DNA of 15,252 bases from Gammaproteobacteria bacterium (GTDB lineage Bacteria; Pseudomonadota; Gammaproteobacteria; GCA-001735895): contig WGBK01000231.1 of NCBI GenBank assembly GCA_015494335.1, forward strand, positions 1 through 15,252, written 5' to 3'. This document shows, one piece after another, positions 1 through 7,131 of this stretch (positions are counted from its first letter, which is position 1; each line of letters starts with the position of its first letter). The notes under the pieces are model-generated. The model was not told the DNA's origin. It worked only from the letters and a program-made list of their open reading frames with translations, and did not search any database. The position numbers and the translations under genes are program-made.

Positions 1-1908
1 TTCCTGGGCCGAGCGGGCGATACGCTCGGTCACGGAAGTGACCTCGGACGTTGTGGTGGCGATCTCGTCCAGCGTGTTGCCGGCCTCGCCGGCGCGACTG
101 ACGCTCTCCTGGGCCTTGTTGCGACCGGCCTGCATCGCGGCAACGGCAGCACTGGTGCTGCTCTGCAGCCGCTGGATCATGTCGCTGATCTCGGTGGTGG
201 ATTCCTGGGTCTTCTGCGCCAGGTTGCGCACCTCGTCGGCAACCACGGCAAAACCCCGGCCCTGTTCGCCGGCGCGCGCTGCCTCGATGGCGGCATTCAA
301 GGCCAGCAGGTTGGTCTGTTCGGCGATGCCGCCGATGACCTCGAGCACGCTACCGATGCTCTCGCTCTCCCTTTCCACGCTGGCGATGATATCGGCGGAC
401 TGCTCGACCTCGCCGGCCAGGGATTCGATGGATCCGATGACATTGGATACCGCCGCACTGCCTTCGCCAGCCTTGCGATCCGCGGTCTTGGTCTCTTCAG
501 CGGCATTGACGGCCTGTTCGGCCACGGACTGCCCGCTGGAGGCCAGCTCGTTGATCGCCGCGGCCACCTGGTCGGTTTCCTGCTGCTGGTTCTTGACGCC
601 CTCGTTGGTCTCGCTGGCGACCTGGGACACGCGATCCGCGGCCGCATTCAGGGCATGCATGGACTGGCTGATATCACTGACCAGTCGGTTCAGGGCATCG
701 ATCATCTGTTTTACCTGACGACCCAGCAGTTGCACCTCGTTGTGTGTCGGTGCCTCGCTGTCGGTACCCGGCAAGTCGATGTCGCTGCTGAGATCGCCCT
801 CGCCAAGCCTCTCCATGCGTTCTCCGATATGTCCGAGGGGCCGCAACATGCCGCGCAGCACCAGGAAGATCAGGCCGGCGATGAGCACGCCTGCCAGTGT
901 CGACATGACGATGAGGTTGTTGCGCAGGGCCACTGCATCGCCGGTGAATTCGCTGACGAAGCTGCCGGCCGCCACCACCCAGTCCCAGCCCTGGACATGC
1001 TGGTAAGCCACGATCTTGTCCTCCACCTGGCCATCAGCCGTCTTCCACTTGTAGTTGAGTATGCCCTTCTCGCCCTCGAGCAGCTTGTGGAACACGGGCT
1101 GACCGGTGGCGTCATTCAGCTCGAGAATGTTCTTGCCCTCGAGCTTGGGGCTGGGGTGAATCAGCACCCGCCCCTGGGTCGGACCGGGCCGTGCATCGAT
1201 GGCATAGACATAGCCGGTCTTGCCGAATTTCAGCTTCGCCAGCTCCTGCTTCAACAGCTTCAGTTGCTCAGTGAAATCGAAACCGACATAGAGAATGCCG
1301 ATGACCTTGCCGGAATCATCCTTGATCGGCACATACTTGGTCATGTAGTGACGACCGAACAGCATTGCGGGGCCCGTGTAGGGTTCACCGTTGATCAGCC
1401 TCCGATAGCCCGGATGCTGCTTGCCCAGCAGGGTGCCGAAGGCACGGCTGTCATCTTCCTTTTTCAGCGAGGTGGAGATGCGCAGGAAATCGTCTCCGAC
1501 GCGCTGGAAGATGGTGGCAGTGCCGCCGGTCATCATGGTGAAGGAATCGGGACGCGAGAAATTGTTGTTGACGACCACTCCGGCAAAGGTCATCGCCGGC
1601 ACCTCGTATTCGCCAACCTTGACCCGCTTGGTCTCGTCAATGGCGAAATCCCCGCCGGAGAACATCATGTTGAAGAACACGCTGCTCAACTCATCGGTCT
1701 GCTGAACCAGTGTCTTGTACAGGAATTCCATGTTCAGGGCGATCAGAGCCACTTCCTTGGACAGCTCCTGCCGCACCGAGCGCAGGGACGAATCGGTGGT
1801 GCTGCGAGCCACATACACCGTCAGCGCCGTGAAGACCAGAGCGGTGATCAACACCACGGCCAGCGCCAGCTGGTGAACCAGCGACATGGATCGGATTCTT
1901 CTCAGCAC
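1..1908 (-). CDS. Methyl-accepting chemotaxis protein with double-Cache periplasmic sensor (3' end cut by window edge)
   Basis: Inner-membrane chemoreceptor that would signal to a CheA/CheW array. The frame is open from a GTG at 1908-1906 to base 1, giving 636 codons without a stop, so only the C-terminal tail is missing. Visible order: TM1 about residues 12-34; a large periplasmic region about 38-325 whose second half (GRHYMTKYVPIKDDSGKVIG, then ILYVGFDF and GKTGYVYAIDA) resembles the Cache_3-Cache_2 family; TM2 about 330-353; HAMP about 354-407; and a long MCP helical hairpin with the conserved tip EAARAGEQGRGFAVVADEV near 540-560. I chose the GTG start because GAGGAA lies 6 bases upstream and the product begins VLRRIRSM just before TM1. 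An in-frame ATG at 1887 is the alternative but lacks that spacing. A sigma-28-like promoter lies upstream, and metK is divergent. The ligand cannot be predicted. MCP identity is sure; the Cache subtype is likely. Confidence 0.95.
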   Translation of the reverse strand, partial: MLRRIRSMSLVHQLALAVVLITALVFTALTVYVARSTTDSSLRSVRQELSKEVALIALNMEFLYKTLVQQTDELSSVFFNMMFSGGDFAIDETKRVKVGEYEVPAMTFAGVVVNNNFSRPDSFTMMTGGTATIFQRVGDDFLRISTSLKKEDDSRAFGTLLGKQHPGYRRLINGEPYTGPAMLFGRHYMTKYVPIKDDSGKVIGILYVGFDFTEQLKLLKQELAKLKFGKTGYVYAIDARPGPTQGRVLIHPSPKLEGKNILELNDATGQPVFHKLLEGEKGILNYKWKTADGQVEDKIVAYQHVQGWDWVVAAGSFVSEFTGDAVALRNNLIVMSTLAGVLIAGLIFLVLRGMLRPLGHIGERMERLGEGDLSSDIDLPGTDSEAPTHNEVQLLGRQVKQMIDALNRLVSDISQSMHALNAAADRVSQVASETNEGVKNQQQETDQVAAAINELASSGQSVAEQAVNAAEETKTADRKAGEGSAAVSNVIGSIESLAGEVEQSADIIASVERESESIGSVLEVIGGIAEQTNLLALNAAIEAARAGEQGRGFAVVADEVRNLAQKTQESTTEISDMIQRLQSSTSAAVAAMQAGRNKAQESVSRAGEAGNTLDEIATTTSEVTSVTERIARSAQE

Positions 1909-1945
1909 TTCGGATTCCTCGTTGTTGTGGTTCGGTCCGCTACAG

Positions 1946-1972
1946 CTATCGGCCGCGTCGGTAAAAGATTGA
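1946..1972 (-). promoter_or_regulatory. Sigma-28 (FliA)-type promoter for the chemoreceptor gene
   Basis: On the minus strand, TCAATCTT, an 11-base spacer and GCCGATAG resemble the flagellar sigma-28 consensus TAAAGTTT-N11-GCCGATAA: 7 of 8 bases at -10, 5 of 8 at -35, and exact spacing. The predicted start would be near 1939, giving a leader of about 30 bases before the GTG with its GAGGAA ribosome-binding site. Chemoreceptor genes are classic FliA targets, so the gene context fits. The assignment rests on motif match only. Confidence 0.6.
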
Positions 1973-2073
1973 GCGTTTTCTTCCACCCTCAGCAGGAGAT
2001 ATAGCAGTTGGAAGGGCCTTTGCAATGCGGCCGACAACTCCTCTGGATGACGGGAATGTGCAGCCGGTCTCGT

Positions 2074-2100
2074 GCGACAATACGACGGAACCGCTATACT
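2074..2100 (+). promoter_or_regulatory. Probable sigma-70 promoter of metK
   Basis: TATACT at 2095-2100 matches the -10 consensus at five of six positions. The best -35 candidate is GCGACA at 2074-2079 (four of six) with a short 15-base spacer. Transcription would start near 2107, leaving a leader of about 23 bases before the metK ATG. The leader is too short for a riboswitch, and I see no SAM-riboswitch-like fold in the 221-base divergent gap. The -10 is convincing; the -35 is weak. Confidence 0.5.
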
Positions 2101-2129
2101 CGCCGTTTTCATTCACGCGAGATCCGATC

Positions 2130-3299
2130 ATGCCCGGCAGCTATATCTTCACCTCCGAATCCGTTTCCGAAGGCCATCCCGACAAGGTCGCCGACCAGAT
2201 CTCGGATGCCGTGCTCGACGCCATCCTGGCCCAGGACCCGAACCCGGAGCATGCCCGCGTGGCCTGCGAAACCCTGGTCAAGACCGGCGCAGCCATCGTC
2301 GCCGGCGAAATCACCACCGAAGCCTGGGTGGATCTCGACGAGCTGGTGCGCGAAGTCATCTGTGACATCGGCTACACCAGCTCCGATGTCGGCTTCGACG
2401 GCTCCACTTGCGCGGTGATGTCGCTGATCGGCAAGCAGTCCAGCGATATCGCCCAGGGCGTGGACCGCGAGGCGCCGGAGCAGCAGGGCGCCGGTGACCA
2501 GGGCATGATGTTCGGCTACGCCTCCAACGAAACCGAGGTACTGATGCCGGCCCCGATCACCTACGCCCACCGGCTGGTGCAGCGCCAGGCCGAGATGCGC
2601 AAGACTCACGTGCTGCCGTGGTTGCGCCCCGACGCCAAGAGCCAGGTCACCCTGCGCTACGAGGACGGCCGGGTCACCGGCTGCGAGGCGGTCGTGCTGT
2701 CGACCCAGCACGACCCGGACATCGACCAGCCCCACCTGCACGAAGCGGTGATGGAAAACATCATCAAGCCGGTGCTCCCAGAAAGCTGGATCGACGCCAA
2801 TACCCGTATCCACATCAACCCCACCGGCAAGTTCGTCATCGGCGGCCCGGTGGGCGACTGTGGCCTCACCGGACGCAAGATCATCGTCGATTCCTACGGC
2901 GGCATGGCGCGCCACGGCGGTGGCGCCTTCTCCGGCAAGGACCCCTCCAAGGTCGACCGTTCGGCAGCCTACGCCGGTCGTTACGTGGCCAAGAACATCG
3001 TCGCCGCCGGCCTCGCCGACCGTTGCGAGATCCAGGTTTCCTACGCCATCGGCGTGGCCGAGCCGACCTCGATCAGCATCGAGACCTTCGGCACCGGCAA
3101 GATCGACGACGAACGCATCGTCGCCCTGGTGCGGGAATTCTTCGACCTTCGGCCCTGGGGCATCCAGCAGATGCTCGACCTGGTGCGTCCGATCTATCGC
3201 AAGACCGCGGCCTACGGCCATTTCGGGCGAGAGGAGCCGGAATTCACCTGGGAACGCACCGACCGAGCCGACGCCCTGCGCGAGGCCGCCGGTCTGTAG
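2130..3299 (+). CDS. metK: S-adenosylmethionine synthase (methionine adenosyltransferase)
   Basis: Cytosolic enzyme that makes SAM from L-methionine and ATP, releasing phosphate and diphosphate. The product is 389 residues, close to the usual 380-390. Family signatures are intact: SEGHPDK at residues 13-19 (ATP/metal site), GAGDQGMMFGYA starting at residue 120, and the phosphate-binding loop GGGAFSGKDPSKVDRS from residue 263, followed by a C-terminal domain with ISIETFGTG. The frame is open further upstream (to an ATG at 2025), but the ATG at 2130 gives the family N-terminus (PGSYIFTSESVSEGHPDK) and lies downstream of the TATACT promoter. The preceding GAGATC is a modest ribosome-binding site. 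The gene is divergent from the chemoreceptor and 356 bases upstream of ahcY. It sits ahead of, not behind, the SAH riboswitch, so its control is probably separate from ahcY-metF-rsmE. Confidence 0.98.
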   Translation: MPGSYIFTSESVSEGHPDKVADQISDAVLDAILAQDPNPEHARVACETLVKTGAAIVAGEITTEAWVDLDELVREVICDIGYTSSDVGFDGSTCAVMSLIGKQSSDIAQGVDREAPEQQGAGDQGMMFGYASNETEVLMPAPITYAHRLVQRQAEMRKTHVLPWLRPDAKSQVTLRYEDGRVTGCEAVVLSTQHDPDIDQPHLHEAVMENIIKPVLPESWIDANTRIHINPTGKFVIGGPVGDCGLTGRKIIVDSYGGMARHGGGAFSGKDPSKVDRSAAYAGRYVAKNIVAAGLADRCEIQVSYAIGVAEPTSISIETFGTGKIDDERIVALVREFFDLRPWGIQQMLDLVRPIYRKTAAYGHFGREEPEFTWERTDRADALREAAGL

Positions 3300-3352
3300 C
3301 CCGTTCCGCCCAGGATCACCCATCCAATGTGCCAAGCGATTGCAAAGAGGGG

Positions 3353-3440
3353 GAAGTAGCTGATCGGAAAACCTCGAAGGTATGGATGCCTTCGTAGAGC
3401 CTCAGGGATGTATTCACGGCGTTTTTCCGAGTAGCTCCTC
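3353..3440. repeat. 88-base imperfect palindrome, probable dispersed intergenic repeat
   Basis: Outer arms GAAGTAGCTGATCGGAAAAC (3353-3372) and GTTTTTCCGAGTAGCTCCTC (3421-3440) are imperfect inverted copies; the AGCT..TCGGAAAA cores match at about 12 of 14 positions. An inner perfect 6-bp stem CGAAGG/CCTTCG (3375-3380 and 3389-3394) encloses TATGGATG. Read on the minus strand, the centre contains ACGCCGTGAATACATCCCTG and then GGCATCCAT, wording I associate from memory with intergenic repeats scattered through several gammaproteobacterial genomes. That association is recollection, not a search. The element lies between metK and the ahcY promoter. No run of T follows the inner stem, so it is not a standard terminator. 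Only one copy is visible in this window. Confidence 0.55.
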
Positions 3441-3488
3441 TCCACGCCAGAAATAGTTGTCGTCACCCTGCCATTCGGGCAACCTCTC

Positions 3489-3516
3489 TGGACTTTCGCC
3501 CGCCGGCGACTACACT
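3489..3516 (+). promoter_or_regulatory. Probable sigma-70 promoter of ahcY-metF-rsmE
   Basis: TGGACT at 3489-3494 (four of six with TTGACA), a 16-base spacer and TACACT at 3511-3516 (four of six with TATAAT) would start transcription near 3523. That point is just before the hairpin at 3527-3554 and the SAH riboswitch, giving a leader of about 130 bases that includes the whole aptamer. Position relative to the riboswitch supports the call more than the hexamer match does. Confidence 0.45.
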
Positions 3517-3526
3517 ACCCCCTGTT

Positions 3527-3554
3527 CGCCCGTACCGCCTGTCGGTCACGGGCG
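3527..3554 (+). other. Hairpin at the 5' end of the predicted ahcY leader RNA
   Basis: CGCCCGTACC (3527-3536) pairs with GGT (3544-3546) and ACGGGCG (3548-3554), giving a ten-pair stem with a single bulged C and a 7-base loop. It begins only a few bases after the predicted transcription start and ends four bases before the aptamer's P1 stem. It is not part of the known SAH aptamer core. It could protect the 5' end of the mRNA or help the aptamer fold. Function is inferred from position only. Confidence 0.45.
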
Positions 3555-3558
3555 CTTT

Positions 3559-3628
3559 GCATCGAGGAGCGCTGCGACAGACCCCCTCTGCCAGGCTCGA
3601 TGCAAGGATCACTTCAAAACGGCGCTCA
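3559..3628 (+). promoter_or_regulatory. S-adenosylhomocysteine (SAH) riboswitch aptamer upstream of ahcY
   Basis: The sequence fits the SAH (ahcY-motif) riboswitch class. P1 is GCATCGAG (3559-3566) with CTCGATGC (3596-3603). The conserved core GAGCGCTGC (3567-3575) follows. P2 is CAGA (3578-3581) with TCTG (3587-3590) around a CCCCC loop, then CCAGG. An 18-base joining region leads to AACGGCGCTCA, whose GCGCTC (3622-3627) forms the pseudoknot with GAGCGC (3567-3572). The class binds SAH, discriminates against SAM, and switches downstream SAH-disposal genes on. The ahcY start is 28 bases downstream. The ribosome-binding site AGAGG (3644-3648) can pair with CCTCT (3585-3589) in the P2 loop and 3' strand, which suggests translational control: ligand-stabilised P2 would free the site. 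That switching mechanism is my inference; the aptamer identity is strong. Confidence 0.93.
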
Positions 3629-3655
3629 TGAACTCACTGAAAAAGAGGTGACTTT

Positions 3656-5074
<1,419 letters not shown>

Positions 5075-5082
5075 GCGGCGAC

Positions 5083-5928
5083 ATGAACCCGAATATCGCA
5101 CTCAGTTACGAGTTCTTCCCGCCTCGCACCGAGGCGGGACGGCTCAAGCTGGCCGACACCCGCCGCGTGCTGGCGCGGCAACGGCCGAACTTCTTTTCCG
5201 TCACCTTCGGCGCCGGCGGCTCGACCCGGGACAACACGCTGGAAACTGTGCTCGACATCCAGCAGAGCGGCGAGGCCCCGGCCGCACCGCACCTGACCTG
5301 CGTCGGCGCAAGCAATGACGAGATCCTCGAACTGCTGGGGAAATACCGCGAAGCCGGCATCCGCAACCTGGTGGTACTGCGCGGCGACCCGCCCTCGGGA
5401 CTGGTCGGCATGGGCGAATGCAAGCATGCCGCCGATCTGGTGCGGCTGGTACGCGAACATCATGGCGATCACTTCCACATCGCCGTGGCCGCCTACCCCG
5501 AGTGTCATCCGGACGCGTCCAGCCTGCTGGCCGATGTGGACTATTTCGTCGACAAGATGAAGGCCGGCGCCGACCTTGCGCTGACCCAGTATTTCTTCAA
5601 TGCCGACGCCTATTTCCATTTCCTCGATCGCTGTCGCGAGCGCGGCGTCGACCAGCCGATTCACCCCGGCATCATGCCGATCGCCAACTTCGCCAACCTG
5701 CGCCGCTTCAGCAAGCAGTGCGGCGCCGAGATTCCGCGCTGGATCCGCAAGACCATGAACGCCTGGCAAGACGATCTCGAGTCGCAACGGGAATTCGGCA
5801 TCGAGGTGGTCAGCCACCTGTGCGAACAGCTCATCGACGGCGGCGCGCCGGGCCTGCACTTCTACACCATGAACCAGTCCGGCCTGACCCTGCAGGTCCT
5901 GCGCAATCTGGGTCTGGCGCGGGACTGA
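5083..5928 (+). CDS. metF: Methylenetetrahydrofolate reductase
   Basis: FAD enzyme reducing 5,10-methylene-THF to 5-methyl-THF, the methyl donor for remaking methionine from the homocysteine that AhcY releases. Product is 281 residues, near the usual 280-300 for the catalytic-only bacterial type, with no regulatory extension. Motifs: LSYEFFPPRTE at the N-terminus (E10 corresponds to the catalytic Glu of E. coli MetF), TFGAGGSTRDNT from residue 41, VVLRGDPPSG with D102 at the flavin site, AYPECHPDA, and a C-terminal LHFYTMNQSG that is typical of the family. The gene starts 8 bases after ahcY with only a weak GCGGCGA ahead of its ATG, so translation is probably coupled to ahcY. It runs into rsmE after 4 bases. 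The methionine synthase that would use its product is not in the window. Confidence 0.97.
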   Translation: MNPNIALSYEFFPPRTEAGRLKLADTRRVLARQRPNFFSVTFGAGGSTRDNTLETVLDIQQSGEAPAAPHLTCVGASNDEILELLGKYREAGIRNLVVLRGDPPSGLVGMGECKHAADLVRLVREHHGDHFHIAVAAYPECHPDASSLLADVDYFVDKMKAGADLALTQYFFNADAYFHFLDRCRERGVDQPIHPGIMPIANFANLRRFSKQCGAEIPRWIRKTMNAWQDDLESQREFGIEVVSHLCEQLIDGGAPGLHFYTMNQSGLTLQVLRNLGLARD

Positions 5929-5932
5929 AGCC

Positions 5933-6664
5933 ATGCGCGTACCGCGTCTGTATCTCGATGCGCCGCTCGCGGCCGGCAGCGAGATCGAGCTGCCGCGGGA
6001 TCGAGCCCATTACCTGCGCCATGTGCTGCGCCTGCCCGAGGGGGCGGAGCTGGTACTGTTCGACGGAAGCAGGCCGCTGAGCTTCCCCGCCCGCCTGCGC
6101 CTGAAGGGCAAGCAGGCGCGTGTGGAAATCCTCTCGGAACAGGCCAACTCCCTGGAATCGCCCCTCGACAGTCACCTGCTCCAGGCGGTCGGCAAGGCGG
6201 ACGCCCTCGACTGGCTGGTACAGAAAGCTACCGAACTGGGACTGAGACATCTGGCCCTTTTCAACAGCGAGCGCACCCAGACGCCCCTGCGCGGTTCGCG
6301 CCTGGACAAGAAACGGGCACACTGGCACGCCGTCGCCGCCTCGGCCTGCGAGCAATGCGGTCGCAGCGTATTGCCGGCCATCGAGATCCTGCCCGATCTG
6401 GACGCTGCCCTGGCCAGCGCTCCGGAGGGGCTGCGGCTGATGCTGGATTTCGAGGGACAGCCCCTGCAGGCTCTTGCGGCTACAGCGGATACGGCGGTCA
6501 GCTGCCTGGTCGGACCGGAAGGCGGATTCAGTGCAACGGAGATCGAAAAGGTGCGCGGGGCGGGCTTCGCAGGCTGGCGCCTGGGGCCGCGGGTATTGCG
6601 CATGGAGACCGCGGCGACCGCCGCGCTGACGCTGTTGCAGCAGCGCTTCGGCGACCTGAGCTGA
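5933..6664 (+). CDS. rsmE: 16S rRNA (uracil-1498-N3)-methyltransferase
   Basis: SPOUT-fold, SAM-dependent enzyme that methylates U1498 of 16S rRNA in the small ribosomal subunit. It is 243 residues, the normal length. An N-terminal PUA-like RNA-binding part (RVPRLYLD, then RDRAHYLRHVLRLPEGAEL at about 22-40) is followed by the knot domain with the SAM-site signatures LVGPEGGFSATEIE and LGPRVLRMETAATAAL near the C-terminus. The start is 4 bases after the metF stop. Co-transcription with ahcY under the SAH riboswitch is likely because no promoter or terminator is visible between them. The product consumes SAM and makes SAH, the riboswitch ligand. The stop codon lies inside an inverted repeat shared with the convergent chpC. 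Confidence 0.96.
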   Translation: MRVPRLYLDAPLAAGSEIELPRDRAHYLRHVLRLPEGAELVLFDGSRPLSFPARLRLKGKQARVEILSEQANSLESPLDSHLLQAVGKADALDWLVQKATELGLRHLALFNSERTQTPLRGSRLDKKRAHWHAVAASACEQCGRSVLPAIEILPDLDAALASAPEGLRLMLDFEGQPLQALAATADTAVSCLVGPEGGFSATEIEKVRGAGFAGWRLGPRVLRMETAATAALTLLQQRFGDLS

Positions 6665-6679
6665 AGGGCGCAGCTCAGG
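6655..6679. terminator. Bidirectional hairpin covering the rsmE and chpC stop codons
   Basis: CCTGAGCTG (6655-6663) and CAGCTCAGG (6671-6679) are a perfect 9-bp inverted repeat with a 7-base loop AAGGGCG. The rsmE stop (6662-6664) and the chpC stop (6675-6677 on the other strand) both lie within it, and only 10 bases separate the two genes. Such a hairpin between convergent genes commonly ends transcription both ways, but neither side carries a clear run of T. It may be a weak or Rho-assisted terminator, or a 3'-end stabiliser. Confidence 0.5.
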
Positions 6680-7130
6680 CCGGCGAGCTGCGGCGCACGA
6701 CGTCGAACAGGGCGTCCAGGTCGGGCACCAGCAGATGGTCGAGCATCGGATCGGCGCGACCGAGCAGATAGGGACAATCGTGACCGTCGAGCAACAGCTG
6801 CATGCGATCCTCGTCGGCCAGGTAGCCGCGCGGGATGTCCTGCAGGATGATGCCGAGATAGGGCAGGTCGGGATCCCCGTCGGGCTGATAGATCACCGCG
6901 ATGCGGCTGCGCGGCCCCGGTTCGGCCAATGTCTTGCCGCACAACTCCTCCACTGAGACCACCGGGACCATCACTCCGCGCCAGTGAATCTCGCCGCGCA
7001 GGCCCGGTTCCTCGCGTGGCTGCTCGGGGTCGGCAAAACCGATGATCTCGGCCACCGCGACATTGGGTACCAGAATCTGCATGCCGTCCAGCGGCAACTG
7101 CATGCAGCGTATCGGATCCTGTTCGGACAT
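6675..7130 (-). CDS. chpC: CheW-like adaptor protein of the Chp type IV pilus chemosensory system
   Basis: Small cytoplasmic coupling protein (151 residues), essentially one CheW domain. Such proteins link receptors to the CheA-type kinase. Visible CheW features are the N-terminal strand (IRCMQLPLDGMQILVPNVAVAEIIGF), the core GLRGEIHWRGVMVPVVSVEELCG (about 44-66), and the later RIAVIYQP and LGIILQDIPRG strands. It begins one base after the chpA stop (TGA-G-ATG), with its ribosome-binding site AGGAGG inside the end of chpA, so it is translationally coupled. Position immediately downstream of chpA and moderate divergence from standard CheW suggest ChpC rather than PilI, since PilI normally lies upstream of pilJ. 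In P. aeruginosa a chpB methylesterase gene separates chpA and chpC; it is absent here. CheW family is sure; the ChpC name is by context. Confidence 0.85.
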   Translation of the reverse strand: MSEQDPIRCMQLPLDGMQILVPNVAVAEIIGFADPEQPREEPGLRGEIHWRGVMVPVVSVEELCGKTLAEPGPRSRIAVIYQPDGDPDLPYLGIILQDIPRGYLADEDRMQLLLDGHDCPYLLGRADPMLDHLLVPDLDALFDVVRRSSPA

Positions 7131-7131
7131 C

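Noticed and set aside
655..2004. Plus-strand open frame of 449 codons opposite the chemoreceptor
   Set aside because: The minus strand encodes a continuous MCP with TM, Cache, HAMP and signalling tip, so this frame is its reverse image.
1909..2129. Search for a SAM riboswitch ahead of metK
   Set aside because: The predicted leader is only about 23 bases and I could not find SAM-I, SAM-II or similar core motifs in the gap.
2109..3335. Minus-strand open frame of 408 codons opposite metK
   Set aside because: Shadow of metK, whose motifs are intact on the plus strand.
3375..3394. CGAAGG/CCTTCG hairpin as a metK terminator
   Set aside because: It is short, has an 8-base loop and no following T run, and it is better explained as the inner stem of the 88-base palindrome.
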